A stretch of 64,000 bases of DNA from Venturia oleaginea (Eukaryota > Ascomycota > Dothideomycetes > Venturiales > Venturiaceae): assembly GCA_013176395.1 (NCBI GenBank), contig JABMLP010000019.1, forward strand, positions 682,001 to 746,000, given 5' to 3'. The position numbers and the translations under genes are program-made. Under the pieces are notes generated by a model. That model did no database searches. It saw only the letters and a program-made list of their open reading frames with translations, and was not told where the DNA came from. Below, piece after piece: positions 22,664 through 35,280 of the stretch; position 1 is the first letter of the stretch; each line of letters begins with the position of its first letter.

Positions 22664-23873
22664 TCATACCAATTCCAATCCAGGCTTCTGCTGTGCAGCA
22701 ATCTGATTTTCATCAACAATTATGATCCCCTTACCCGACATTTTACCACTGTGTGCCAGCTCAACCAACTCAGGCAGCTTCGTTATGCCATTGAATGGAT
22801 TTGTGTTCACAGATATCTTATGCTCCGCAACAACGTCCAGCATCCTCCGAGCTTCGTCAGGAGAGCATACGAGAGATCCCTCGATTCTGATATCCCGGAA
22901 GATGAGTTCGTGGAAGGGTACTGAAACATTTTCCGGCTACAGTATATGTTAGGGAAACATGAAGGCAGAGGCGTATAAGTTTACCTACCTGGGCAATTTG
23001 TATCATTTTACCATGCATCTTCGTCACCGCGCATGCTGTCGCGGCAGCAGAACTGGCATCCGATACGTTGAGAGTAGCATCTGCACCTTGGTTGTTCGTA
23101 ACCTTATGTACTTCTTCGACCACACTCTTGTCGCCTGTCCGTGCATCGATAACGATTTGGGCCCCAACCTTTTTACTCAACTCTAGCCCCTCGTCTCGTG
23201 CATCGATGGCAATGACCTGTAATCCCAAAGCTCTTGCGAATTGAATCCCTAAATGTCCAAGACCTCCTCCCGAGCCTACGATGGCCAGAGTCTCGCCAGA
23301 TTTGAGCTTTGCTTGCAATACTCCGCGCCAAACTGTGCACCCGGCGCATGCCATCGGCGCGGCAGTTTGAAAGCTGACGGCATCTGGTAATTTCACGCTC
23401 GTCCTAGCGTCGGCCAGAAGATAGTCTGCGAAAGCCCCATCCATCGTCACGCCCAAGTGACCTGCAATATTGGAACAATATTGCTTGAAGTTCTCCGGTC
23501 CTAGACAATCGCCGCAATGACCGCAGGGATTTTGAGGTATGCCAACCATTACCCGATCTCCAGGCGCAAAATTCTTTACTTCCATACCGACTTGAACGAC
23601 TGTGCCAGCACCTTCATGGGATGCAATGGAAGGCAATTTCGTCTTGAAATCGCCATTGTCGACCATGCCATCAGTGTGGCATAACGAGGCGACGGCTACT
23701 TTGACGAGCAAAGATTGGGGTCCGAGGTCCGTGGGAACAGGCACGTCGTGGATTTTGTAAGGCTTGTTGTACTGGATGCCATGTTAACGATTGACTTCAC
23801 TCCGATATCTCGATGAACTAACTTCGACCACTTGAGCAGCCAGCATTTTGCCAGGTAAGCTTGAAGGCACCAT
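22664..23873 (-). CDS. Zinc-dependent alcohol dehydrogenase (MDR family)
   Basis: Three exons on the minus strand (23823-23873, 22989-23771, 22664-22936) give 368 residues, close to the family norm of 340-380. Catalytic-zinc ligands appear in SLCHTDG and SHEGAGTV and in ACAGCTVWRG. The structural zinc uses NPCGHCGDCLGPENFKQYC. The Rossmann nucleotide site is IVGSGGGLGHLGIQ, followed by an acidic residue (VIAIDARDE), which favours NAD over NADP. The join AQVVE-YNKPYKIHDVP restores the usual N-terminus and the end KGIIIVDENQ is typical. It should oxidise primary alcohols, as the yeast Adh enzymes do; no mitochondrial signal is obvious. Confidence 0.93.
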
Positions 23874-24530
23874 AATGGATGCCGGTAAAGGTCAAGTTAA
23901 TGAAACGAGCTGCTGAGTAGACAGGAAACGGGAAGTGTCAGAGTCTCACAAAGGAAATGTAAAAGCGGTACGGAAGCTCGACGCGCAGCGATAGTCTTGT
24001 GATGTATATATCGAATTTGGGCTACAATGTCATCATGCATAGCATGCGGAAAGTCGACGGAACTTGCACCGAGGGAGTAGGGAATAAGCTGTATGCATGT
24101 GTTAGCCATTTTAGTTGCAGAAATTTAGAAATAGGCGCCGAATTGAACAAAGGACGAATGCTGAATTCGATAGAAGAAGTCAGAGAAGGACAGCAAGACA
24201 TGGAGCTCGACGCGTTGAAGCATTGAACGGGAACGGCTCTTGTGTCTGCAACTTGATAGCGATGTCTTTACCAGACAGGGTGTTGTTGAAAAAGAAAATT
24301 AGTACGAGCAGCTGTTGTTCTTGCCACGATTGGGTTTCATCTGGTGGTTTGGATCTTAGTCCCAATCCAGCACATGCCAGCACTTTCTTCACTCAACATC
24401 ATAAGAGCACATCGCGGAGCAAAGCAATAAACACTAACATATATTAAAAGTGCTGTTCCCTTCAGAGCTGTTGATTACTCTGCACCCATATCACACAACT
24501 TGAGCCGCCAACCCACATCGCGTGTACATT
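23874..24530. promoter_or_regulatory. Divergent intergenic region
   Basis: It lies between the start of the alcohol dehydrogenase gene (minus) and the start of the CUE-domain gene (plus) and should contain both promoters. A small frame at 23897-24109 has no domain support. Confidence 0.35.
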
Positions 24531-25166
24531 ATGGCCGAAGCGCAAACGATATCCCTCCCTCAAATCCTCGTCTTTCTCGTCGTCGGCTTGCTCATCTTAC
24601 GCTGGTTTTTTGCTTCCAGTACCCCAGAAGCTCCAGGCGCACGGAATGGTGTTGCGGCTCATGGATCGCGGGTCAATCAAACGCACGTGGATCAGTTGAC
24701 GGCCATGTTTCCACAGCTCGACAGACGGACTGTCATCTGGGAATTGCAGAGAAACGGAGGGAATGTGAACAGGATCGCCGAGACTGTGCTGAGTGGTGGT
24801 AGATTGAGCGTTGTAAGTAAAAGGCTGTATTATTTCTTGATGATTTATGCTAACAATACATAGCCACCACCGACTTTTCAGCCGCCTGTGCCTCAGCCCT
24901 CTATGAACGCTCGAGCAACGACTCGCCCGGCTCCCACTCATCTGGATTTAATCACCAAGTACAACCTCGCCTCGAAATTGGCTGAAAGCTCGACGACGAC
25001 CTCATCTGAGCCCGGTCCGGACACCTCCACCCCAAATCAGCGAAAGCGGCCTGCATGGTCGACGGATAAAACACAGAGACAAGCATTGTTACTAAAGAAG
25101 AAGGAAGAGATGATTTTGAAGGCCAGGAAAGACATGGAGGAAAGAGACAAGGCGGCGAAGGCTTGA
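24531..25166 (+). CDS. CUE-domain ER membrane protein, Cue1-like
   Basis: Two exons, 24531-24812 and 24864-25166, give 194 residues (yeast Cue1 has about 200). A single N-terminal membrane anchor (ISLPQILVFLVVGLLILRWFF) is followed by a CUE domain at about residues 48-92 (VDQLTAMFPQLDRRTVIWEL, GGNVNRIAETVLSGG). CUE folds bind ubiquitin through the MFP and LL-type motifs. The C-terminal helix (RQALLLKKKEEMILKARKDMEERD) matches the position of the E2-binding region of Cue1. It would recruit the E2 Ubc7 to the ER for protein degradation. That role is taken from the yeast protein. Confidence 0.85.
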
Positions 25167-25336
25167 TCTTTCCATGGAATGTTTCACATGAAACATAGAG
25201 GCATATCCTGGACACGAAAATGTACACTGTGAAGTCCTCATTAGTGTAGCAAGAGTTGTAGAAGCATAGTTCCGCTGCATCCGAATCGTGAAGCTCCCAG
25301 GTGAAACGCTATAAAACCTCATCTCCTATCGCACCT

Positions 25337-26153
25337 CTACTGATCTTTCCTCCCATCGACCAACGCCGCCTTCCCATTCACCATCGTATATAGCCTATCT
25401 AGACCCCAAGTATTCACGACCATCACGACCGCCGCACCGGAGAACAAGCCAACCCTACCCTCGAACCCAATATCCCGGAACAGCGGATAAGGATAAAACC
25501 CGTTCTGCTCAAAGCACTTCTCAACCCATAACCAATACACTCCTGCAATCGATGCGGACAATGTAAAACTAGACAATGTCTTGATCTCCCACGGCGGCGA
25601 GTAAAAGAGGTGATCAAGCGTGAGCAGGAGAGTTGGGAAAAGGTGGAAGCCCAAATCTATGAGGATCGGAGGATTTGGGCTCCATTCTGAAATGACGAGT
25701 TTTGGGTCTATGGTCCGTAGTGTCCAATATAGCAGAGCGATAAGCAGCGACAATGGCGAGGCCACTACGCCTAGGATGCTCTTAAGTGTGAACAAGGTCG
25801 GTGAGAGTGTGAGGTCTGATAGGAGACCAAAGATGAATGAGAGGGTCGAGACTGCTAGGCCGATGTTTGTGAGATACTGTAGATGCCAGCCATAGCTATC
25901 GTTGATAGTGGGGTTTGGGGTTATCAGGAGGCTGCGGTGATGTTATTTAGGTTCCACGAGCGCCATGTTGGGATCATGTATCTTACTATCTAAAGCTTGA
26001 TGCAAAGCTCGCTATTCCAACAGTCAGCTCTCCTTCTTTGACCTGTTTTTGTCCAAGCTATTTACCTAGCCCAATCAGATGTAGCAAAGCTGAAGCGCGG
26101 CAAGGAGCGTTGAGTCTCTGATGTGGTCCTGTTGTTCTTGACACTGTAGCCAT
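25337..26153 (-). CDS. FAR-17a/AIG1-like multi-spanning membrane protein
   Basis: Three exons on the minus strand, 26066-26153, a 25-nt microexon 25987-26011, and 25337-25931, give 235 residues, the family norm. The joined N-terminal part reads ALLHLIGLASFASSFRYL, then NPTINDSYGWHLQYLTNIGL. The conserved GWHxQYLT and the LLTLDHLF...PPW motifs are typical of the AIG1/FAR-17a family, whose human members hydrolyse fatty-acid esters of hydroxy fatty acids with a Thr/His pair. About five to six membrane helices are seen. ER location and lipase-like activity are inferred from the family. Convergent with the CUE gene, 170 bp away. Confidence 0.85.
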
Positions 26154-26868
26154 TGCTAAATCATACAAGGAATGAGAGGGGATGAACAAGATGCAGAAGG
26201 TTGTATCTTTTTCGGATTTCATCTATTTCGCAAGAAGAAACGTGGTCTCCTCTTCCATTCAATTGGTTGTCGCTAATCCAGTGCCCTTGGCCTTGATATT
26301 TCCATCATCTTTCTCTTTCTTCTTCGTGTTCCTTCGGCAATCTCTACACCAGACACCATACCTAGGAAGACATTGGTATCAACCGACGCAGCCCTTAGGC
26401 AGAAACATACCCCATATTCATAAGCACAGACAAGGATGTTGGATCGGCCTCGGGACATGGACTCCTCCGAACATACAACGAATCCGTATTACGAGGCCTA
26501 TCCGAATACGAGGCACTAGTGAATCTCCCCGGACACGGCATATCCAGGCCTCCCTTTTGCTAACCGCGTCGATCCAAGTTACCTCGCCTGCAAACCATAC
26601 TTCTGACTAGCTTTATAAGGTATCTATGATGGGAAGTCTTACATGGACCGGAAGGTCAAGATTGGCGGGGCCGGAAGAACCTTAATATAACCTTCCGGTC
26701 CCTCTGACGTGAGCCCTCATGATCTTCCTTTTCTCTCGCAGCGTCCCATTCATCCGAGTTTATCGTTGTCAAAGTCTACCACTTTTTGACTCTGTAACCA
26801 GATCTGATCAATTCATTTGGACCTTACAAACCTGACCGCTCCTGCGAGTTTCACATCCACACAACAAT
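26154..26868. promoter_or_regulatory. Divergent intergenic region upstream of the SDR gene
   Basis: Promoters of the FAR-17a-like gene (minus) and the SDR gene (plus) should lie here. A 142-residue plus frame at 26182-26610 shows no domain and I treat it as chance. Confidence 0.35.
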
Positions 26869-27752
26869 ATGGCAAGCCCCAGGAAGACCGTCTTGATAAC
26901 AGGATGCTCAGACGGTAGCCTAGGAGCTGGGCTCGCGGTTGCATTCCACAATGCTGGATTAAAAGTTTACGCGACAGCAAGAAACCCCTCCAAGATGAAA
27001 GGCTTGGAAGCAGTGGGTATTGAAACCTTGACCTTGGACGTTCTCAATGATGCGTCGATCGCCCAGGCAGCGAACCAAATAACACAGCTCGATATCCTGG
27101 GTATGAAACAATGATATCACAATCTCGATCTACTAGCTGATCATGTCTAGTAAACAACGCAGGCGCAGGATACTCTATGCCCATCTCGGATCTTAACATC
27201 GCCCAAGCCAAGGAGCTGTTCGATCTCAATGTATGGAGTTACCTAGCCGTAACGCAGGCCTTCCTGCCATTGATCATCAAGTCCAAAGGACTAATCGTGA
27301 ATCAAACCTCCGTCGCGAGTGTTTGTAGCATTCCCTTCGTTTCTCCCTACAACGCATCCAAGGCCGCCATTGCCTGCTTTTCCGATACTCTCCGCCTAGA
27401 GATGGCTCCATTTGGCGTTCGCGTCGTTGATCTGAAGACCGGAAGCGTTAAATCAAATATCGGCGATGGGCCGAGATATAGGTTGCCCAAGGACTCTATC
27501 TATGCGCCTGCGAGGGAGGTGGTGGAGAAAGCCATGACTATGGAGAGCGTTGCTGAGAAAGCCATGGATAGGGATGTTTGGGCGAAAGCTGTGGTTGCGG
27601 ATTTGTTGAAGGAGACGCCGCCAGCTAATATTTGGAGGGGTACTGATGCTTGGTTAGGGTGGTTTGGAACTATATTGCCGCATGGATTTTTGGATGGAAC
27701 GATAAAAAAGATGTTTGGACTTGATGATCTCGCAGAGAAGCTGAAGGGATGA
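26869..27752 (+). CDS. Short-chain dehydrogenase/reductase, Ayr1-like
   Basis: Two exons, 26869-27100 and 27151-27752, give 277 residues. The cofactor motif is ITGCSDGSLGAGLA (a TGxxxGxG variant in which one Gly is Ser, then GSLG). The spliced join gives LDILVNNAGAG. The catalytic set is Asn in FDLNVWSY, Ser in QTSVAS and YxxxK in YNASKAA, so it is complete. Sequence style (LITGCSDGSLGAGLAVAFHNAG, VYATARNPSKM) matches fungal NADPH-dependent 1-acyl-dihydroxyacetone-phosphate reductase (Ayr1) relatives. Many paralogues act on other lipids or secondary metabolites, so the substrate stays open. Confidence 0.9.
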
Positions 27753-28597
27753 TGACAGATTCTGTATTTGTAGGGCAAGGAGGTGCTGGTTGACACTGGA
27801 CTTTTGTCAGTACATCGGGTTCGTTGACTCAATTGAGCTTTTGCCTTTTGGAACTCATCACCGGAGCGTTTTTATAGCCTCCCCTTCGATAAATCCTTAG
27901 CGGTTCCTCTTCTTCCGATTGTGGAAATCCACCGCCATCCATATCACGTTTACTATGTAGCTTGGCGACCGTGCATGCGCCAAGACGTTGTATCTCCACC
28001 TTCATTTTCTCTTCTACATCACTTCCCCCACACCGAAATCCAGAGAATGCCGTTATTGTAGCACGCGGCTTTCTCACTCTTCCTTGGTTCCACCTCCCAT
28101 CTTAACGCGTCCTCACCACGCGTTCTCTTCCTCGGTCGTTTCCTACCATGGCCATCCAGTGTACCTGGACGACAATAGCTCTTGGGGGGTATTCCACCTC
28201 ATGATGCAAGGCAGTTCTCACAATCATCAGTCCACGGTTAACAATTCCAACGATGTGGATATTCTGTTAACGTTTTTTGTTGTTCCGCGGGCGCAACATG
28301 TGGAAGGCGGCTCCCTGCCTTATCTTTATGTCTATTGATTATCAGCCTTGGACCCTGCCTTGCATGTCCGAGAGATCAAAGCCGTCAAAACGGCGAACAA
28401 GAAAAAGACTCGCGCTCCTACAGTTACTATCGTCCAGCAGGTGAACCTGAGCTCGATATTGTCGGTCAACAGGCTCAATGATGGTAGGTGCGAGAGTTAA
28501 ATGCGGACAGGGTGCCAAAAGGTTTGCAGATAGTATACAGCTCGCCTCTCTGCTGTTCAACCTCTAGCTTTCATTTCCCTTTTATTTGAGAACCAGC
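27753..28597. promoter_or_regulatory. Upstream region of the large adhesin gene
   Basis: No gene is supported. It should include the SDR 3' UTR and the promoter of the wall-protein gene starting at 28598. Confidence 0.35.
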
Positions 28598-31500
28598 ATG
28601 GCGCCCATGGCTGCAAAGAGGAAGGCAAGGGCCGTTGCTGCCTCTCTTCTCTTTTTCTCCTTACCATTCGCTTATGCCATTACTGCTAGCTGCGACGGCG
28701 TCGATGACAATGATCCTTACCGCGAGCCTGGAAGATGCGGCGGAAACAGGATTCCGTCCTCAACAGTCTCAATTGTTACTGTGACCAGCATAATTCCTCC
28801 TACTCTAACGCCATTCACGTCCACGGCGCAGCCTTCGAGATCCGGCGATGCCAACACTGTAATAGTCGGGGTTCCGGCCGTCGTAGCTACGAGCATACGG
28901 CCATTATCCTCTGGAAAATTGGCTTACACTTCGTACATCTCTCCAAGTGCTTCCGGGGCGCCATACACCCAAGTCATCGGCAGAAGTGTTTCCACCATCT
29001 CAGCCGTCAGCACAATCGATGCAGAATCAGCCGCCTCGACACAGACGTTTCCAGCGACCGGGACCTCGGATGCGGCGAGAGTGGTGGTTTACTCGCCTAG
29101 ACCATTCGTGACCCGCCAATTGTTTCTCCATGCACCGTCAGCTACGGCTTTCACGTCGATTTCGAGTGGTACCATCTTTTACGGGATCCCAGTCCCCCCA
29201 CGGACCGTTTACTCGACCCAGACGGGTACTGGACCTTTGATAAGTGCAACTTCAACCGTGTCGGGGGACTATCAATCAGATCCGTGGACAATTATTATTG
29301 CAACAACACCACGTTCGACGACAACTGTGACCGAGGCAATCCCTACCAATTCCGCAGCTTTCACGCGGACAATCAGCGGTCCCTCGACAGATAAGATTGT
29401 GGTCGGAGTCCCGTCAAGTCAGATATCTTCCTCAAGCAAAACAACCTCTTCAAGCCAGGCATCTTCCTCAAGCAGGACAACCTCTTCAAGCAAAACGACT
29501 TCCTCGAGCCAGACGATTCCGCATTTAACTACCACTGTCACCCAGAATGTCCCATACAATTTTCCACCGCTCACGACAACTTACTTTGGGACCAGCATCG
29601 ATAGCGTTTTTGTCGATGTTCCAGGTGCTAGTCCCCTTCCGACTACAACGATCACATCTTCCCTCGTTACGGCTACCGCCACTTCCACCAGCACAAAACT
29701 TGGATCGACGCAAGACAGCGTGATTATTTACGTACCGGTCACATCTTCTACATCGGCTTCGACCTCGGCTCCAGTTCGTGAAACAGTGACCCGCACTGCA
29801 ACACTCTCCTACGGTGCCTTGCCCACGACTCAAACCTTCACTGGGCAAAGCATTGACACCGTGATTGTTGTTTCGCCGTCTTCCCCCCCGCCACGTTCGA
29901 CTGTAACCGAATATTTGTCTTTGTCGTATGGCGCCAGTTCATATGAATCCACGATCATTGGCCAAAGCACGGACAGGTTGGTTATCGGTATTCCCTCTAG
30001 CGTTGCCCCAACTCGTCCTCAAAGCACATCCACGTCGACCCTTTCTTATGGCGCAGAAGAAATAACAACAACCCTAATCGGAAGTGAAACGGACGTCGTC
30101 GTCGTGAAGACCCCTGCCTCCAGTGCACCAGCTCGTTCTCAGGTGACTATAACAACCAGCATTCCGTATGGCTCACAGGCGTTTACAAGTACAAAAGCCG
30201 GGTTTAGCACAGATATTGTGATTTTTGGCCGGCCGTCGACAGTGGCACCTACTCGTGCACAGGTGACTTCGACGTCTACATTGTCCTATGGAGCGAGCTT
30301 CTTTACTTCGACTCAGACTCAAACCGGCTCGTCTGGCTTTGATACGGTGATAGTGGGATTCCCGTCAGAGAGCGCTCCTACTCATGCGCAGGTCACTTTG
30401 ACATCAACACTGTCCTACGGCGCTAGTGGATATGTTTCAACTTTGACAGGCTCTTCAGGCACGGATACAGTTGTACTTGGCACGGCTTCTGCTGCTCCAG
30501 CAACGCTTCCTCAAACCACTCAAACCATCTCCATTCCAGCAAATAGTGTGCCGTACACCTCCATAATTTCTGGGAATGGATTGAACACCGTTCAAATCGG
30601 TCAGCCAAACTCATATGACACGACTACTCAAACCGTCTTGAATGGGGCCCAGAACTCAACATCAGTGTATACCTCGGGTACTTATGTCGTTGTGGGTGTT
30701 CCAGCACCGACCCGTGCCCAAACAACTTCGACAATCACTCTTCCTGCCTTTGGTGGGGGTTTCACGTCTACTCGCACTGGAGTCTCCACAGATACAGGTA
30801 GGTTATCGACCGTCTTTCCTTAGTTACAACCCCCTCTTGAAAGTACAACATTCAGTTTTGCTTCGATATCGATCAATTTCTAGCGAGATCTCTAAAAGCG
30901 TTTTGCTGGAAATTTTTCGATCTCGATCTCGTACAGCGAGTTTTTGAATCGAAAGGCACAGTTGGGAATTCCAAGGCTGGAAGGAACATCAAATTTACTG
31001 ATTCGAATAAGTAGTTATTATTGGTCAGCCAGGACAGTATGCCACGGTAATCTCTACAGTCTCTTCGGATGAGCCGGCTTCAACCTACACTTCGGGAAGC
31101 TATATTATCGTAGCCAGCCCTGCTCGTCCTCAAACGACAACAACGTCGTTCCTGTCGGGCTCAAGCCAAGGCTATACGAGCACCATTACAGCGGCAAGCA
31201 CAGATGTTGTCGTAATTGGGGAAACTCCTGCTGGAACTACGACTCAAACATATTATTTCTCAGAAACTTATTCAGCGTTCACAACTACGTATCCTGGAAA
31301 TGGCTCGCAGTCGGGAACCGTTATCTACGGTATTCCTCAAACAACGATAACCTCATCAACCACGCTTGCTCCTACTCAGTCGCCATTTACCAGCTATTTC
31401 ACCCGCAGTGGAACTGTCAGCAAGATTGTTGGAGTACCAGCTTCAATGACTTCGTACACGACACTGACAAGCACAACTACGCTAAGTCAAGGAAATCTCG

Positions 31501-33419
31501 GTTACACATCTCTAGTAACCTCTGGATCAGTGGTCTTTGAAGTGATCGGGACGCCCTCTCCTTCTACGATTTATCAGACTGTGACAGCCACTACAACCCT
31601 GGAGCCTTCAGCTCTGGGCTACACGACTTTCGTGACTTCGAGTTCTACAGTTAGCAAGATTGTCGGATCTCCCAGTCCAAGTATACCTTCGAGCACCATC
31701 TACCAGACTGTGACAGCCACTACAACTCTGGAGCCTTCAGCTTTAGGCTACACGACTTTCGTGACTTCGGGTTCTACAGTTAGCAAGATTGTCGGATCTC
31801 CCAGTCCAAGTATACCTTCGAGCACCATCTACCAGACTGTGACAGCCACTACAACTCTGGAGCCTTCAGCTTTAGGCTACACGACTTTCGTGACTTCGGG
31901 TTCTACAGTTAGCAAGATTGTCGGATCTCCCAGTCCAAGTATACCTTCGAGCACCATCTACCAGACTGTGACAGCCACTACAACTCTGGAGCCTTCAGCT
32001 TTAGGCTACACGACTTTCGTGACTTCGGGTTCTACAGTTAGCAAGATTGTCGGATCTCCCAGTCCAAGTATACCTTCGAGCACCATCTACCAGACTGTGA
32101 CAGCCACTACAACTCTGGAGCCTTCAGCTTTAGGCTACACGACTTTCGTGACTTCGGGTTCTACAGTTAGCAAGATTGTCGGATCTCCCAGTCCAAGTAT
32201 ACCTTCGAGCACCATCTACCAGACTGTAACAACCACGTCAACTCTGAGTCCGGGGTCCGCCGGATTTACAAGCCTCTACACCACCGGTTCCAGCGTCGTT
32301 GAGATCATCGGAACTCCGTCATCTATTGCCTATTCTACTGCCACGATATACTCAACTTTGGCAGCTAGTCAACCAGCCTACACAAGCTTCGTCACGTCTG
32401 GTAACACCGTGACCAAGGTCATTGGTAGCCCTGCTCCTTCGTCAACTCAAGCTCCTACCACCATCTACCAAACGATAACTTCAGTAGTCACTTTGGCTCC
32501 ATCTGCATCACCGTATACCAACCTCGTAACGAGCGGCAGCACGGTTTCTCAAATCATTGGTTCTCCAGCACCATACCAGACAGTAAACTCTTTTGTTACC
32601 GTTGGAACTTCTCAGAGTGCGGGGACAAGCTATATCACAGGTACCAGTACAGTGACCCAGGTCATTACCACTCAAGTCACCTATATCACCATTACTTCAA
32701 CAACTACCCTACTTCCGACAGAAACACCTTATACCAGTTTCTTTACTTCATCGACAACGGTGCTTAAAGTGATTGGATCTCCAGCCGCTTCATCTACCGC
32801 TTCTACATCCCAGGAGCCATCTACAACTTCGGTAATATCAACAAGCTCAGCACCGTCAACAAGTTCAGCATCGTCAACAACTTCGGCGCCATCTACAACT
32901 TCGGCACCACCAACAAGCTCAGCGCCATCTACAACTTCGGCGCCATCTACAACTTCAGCATCATCAACAAATTTGGCACCATCTACAATCTTAACTTCAA
33001 CGTCAATCCTTCCACCGGCAAGCAGCGCCTACACAACAATTCTCACAGGCCTTTGCCCCATCACCACCGGCGGCTCAACGAGCTACAGCACCCTCACAAA
33101 AACCACAGTCGTTCCTCCAGGCCAGGCTGGCTTCACAAGTACACTGGTAGGTGTATGTCCCACGCCAACGACGTTCACGACTCGTTTCACGAGCACTCTA
33201 CCTCCAAACGCGCAGGGCTACACAACTGTTTTGACTGGAATGTGTCCGGTTACGAGTGGAACGATGACGAGTTATAATACCGTTGTTAAGACGACTGTGA
33301 TTCCGCCTGGACAGATGGCGTTTACTAGTACAATTTCCGGGCTCTGTACTCCTACGGCGACGCCGGTGAAGAGGGCGGTGGAAAAGTCAGTGGGATGGTG
33401 GATCTCACGTTTGGAGTAG
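28598..33419 (+). CDS. Very large Ser/Thr-rich secreted protein with flocculin-like repeats
   Basis: Two exons, 28598-30797 and 31012-33419, split by a 214-nt intron, give 1535 residues. The first 35 residues contain a secretion signal (AVAASLLFFSLPFAYAITASC). The rest is built from repeats of about 40 residues with the theme TTT-(L)-(P)xGxxx(Y/F)TSxxTG, then VIVG-x-P, akin to flocculin type 3 repeats of yeasts. Early repeats carry ARAQVT-STLSYGA, later ones TIYQTVTATTTLEPSALGY. Near the end are cysteine-marked repeats (GLCPI, GVCPT, GMCPV, GLCTP). Residues about 460-530 of exon 2 are an SAPSTTSA low-complexity stalk. No GPI signal is visible, as it ends WWISRLE. It is probably an O-glycosylated wall adhesin. 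Confidence 0.85.
31563..32207 (+). repeat. Five tandem 129-bp coding repeats
   Basis: Five consecutive 43-codon units (starting STIYQTVTATTTLEPSALGY) begin at 31563, 31692, 31821, 31950 and 32079. The units are almost identical in DNA, unlike the other repeats of the gene, so they were recently expanded or homogenised. They stay in frame. Confidence 0.93.
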
Positions 33420-35280
33420 AAGATTGTTGGTTTGTGTAGTTGACTATTATATTAACCTTGTCCCTTTTTTAGAAGATGAAATTGTTCCTCGTGATTTTTG
33501 GCTTTGTTATTTTAGATAAGAAGGGTTCGAGTATGTTCAGAGGGCTTAAGTCTAGGTAATCTATTCTTGCTGGAGAAGACGGCGTATCTAGATTCGCCTT
33601 TGGTTGCTTGAGAATTGGCATTTTGAGACTTTATAGGATTCCTTCTCTACGGGAATACGTGAGATCGGCTTGGTTGTGATTGTTGAAGTGCCCGGAGTTT
33701 GAGTATTATACAAGGGAGATTATTATCTCTTGTCAAGAGAGAAGAATCGATCCGATTTTAGTCTTGGATATAGGTTTGGGAGGACTGTTAATAGGCTCAA
33801 AAATCCCCGAGTCGAAGTCTAGAAACTGGAAGTTGGTAGATTCTCATCGTTGAGAAGTTCCAAGTCTGTTTCAGGCTTTTAATTAATCAGGCTTACCTGT
33901 TCGGCAAATTAGATTCTTGGAAATACCCTCCGCTCTTTGCGATCAAAATTAAGATAACAGCCTATACAAAAGAGGGATGGAATACTTATTCTCGTCTATC
34001 ACTTTTTAAGCTATATTTTGTTTGTCTTTATATCATTTACATTTTAGTTACTTAAGTATAGGACAATTATTACGACGACGAAATGTTCGATCTAATGAGT
34101 CGTGGGAATTTTTAAGGATAAGAGCTGTATGGTAGAACCTACATATATAACAGGCCTGAATGCAATTTGTTGGATCCAAATGCGTGGAGGCTAAGATATC
34201 GTATGGAGCGATCCATCGCCACGGATCACGAAAATGTTATTCTTGAGGTACGGCTTAATGGCTTCATCACACTATTCTTTCATATGGAACAGCGCATCTT
34301 GGAACATAGTCGCAATATTTCCCGGCCTGTCTGACTTGTTGGAGTTCCGACCGAGTCGAATATACTCGATCCGGTACCTTATTTCCAATTGTTATTGGGA
34401 ACGCTTTGTGAAGCGCACAAGAAAAGATTTGGTCGCGTATCTCGTGGGGTATTCCATGCAGAGTCCGGGGGCTGTTGCGGTAGATCGAGCTGCGATTATC
34501 ATTGATGTGGTGGTCGATGAGTTTGAGGCCATTGCGTCTAGTCCAACTCGCTTGATTTTGGTTCGACCAAGGAGTGGGAGACGAGCGAGCCTTGTACTCT
34601 GCGTTGTTTGATGCCAAGTCGATTGCATATGCGTGGGGCAAGCATGATTTCAAAGAGTTTTGGCAAAGCTTGTGGTTAGTAGAAATGTGGATTCATCACT
34701 TCGTTTGCGCCGAGAGCTTACTTCAATACAGCACCCTCACATTGAGATCGGTAGTGATCAATATCTGGCAACAACATTCTTCCAAGATTCCAGAGCGATA
34801 TTGGTCATGATTTGATGGCGCTAGATGGAAGAATGCTATCTCGTTCTTGGCGGACATGTATTAATGAATCGACTGCGCTGGCCCATTGCCTGGAACTTGC
34901 TATAGAATGACATTCATCAAGCAGAAGCTATCCTGCCTTTCCTACCTGACTCTGATTGGTCTAGATCTCATTGTAGACAGGAAACATGGTGCACGATGAA
35001 GACGTGCCTTGTCGGTTGAGAAGTTGATGCGGATATGCCAATCAAGCCACAAGGGTATAAAATAATTATCAATAAGAATTTGTTCACCCAAACTCCATGG
35101 ACATTCCCATCCCAAACATTGCCGGTCCCAGAATGAATTTCGTGATGATCATATGAAGTCGTTTCAAATCGGACGAATCCCACGAGACCACGCCAGCGAT
35201 CGCTCCTGCGATCGCTGCAGCATCCCAGACTTACCCATCTAGTAGGTAAGGCGGCCTCATGCCTTTCCGTGGTTGATGGC
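33420..35280. other. AT-rich intergenic region with one gene fragment
   Basis: 33420-34230 is AT-rich without a gene. The minus frame at 34267-34653 contains LHGIPHEIRDQIFSCAL, which resembles the start of fungal 2EXR/F-box-like proteins (LP-x-E-(I/L)R-x-x-I). Nothing convincing follows downstream, so it is at best a fragment. 34810-35280 shows nothing. Confidence 0.4.
34267..34653 (-). pseudogene. Possible 2EXR-like gene fragment
   Basis: A 128-residue frame whose middle (about residues 65-100) reads LHGIPHEIRDQIFSCALHKA. In 2EXR proteins this motif is near the N-terminus and is followed by conserved segments such as ILRVNKQI-x-EA, which I could not find here in any frame. Possible decayed gene. 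Confidence 0.3.

Noticed and set aside
22492..22719. 75-residue minus frame next to the alcohol dehydrogenase gene
   Set aside because: It overlaps the last exon of the dehydrogenase in another frame, its downstream continuation needs a frame change, and I recognise no domain.
26182..26610. 142-residue plus frame upstream of the SDR gene
   Set aside because: No signal, no domain, and it lies in the presumed promoter region.
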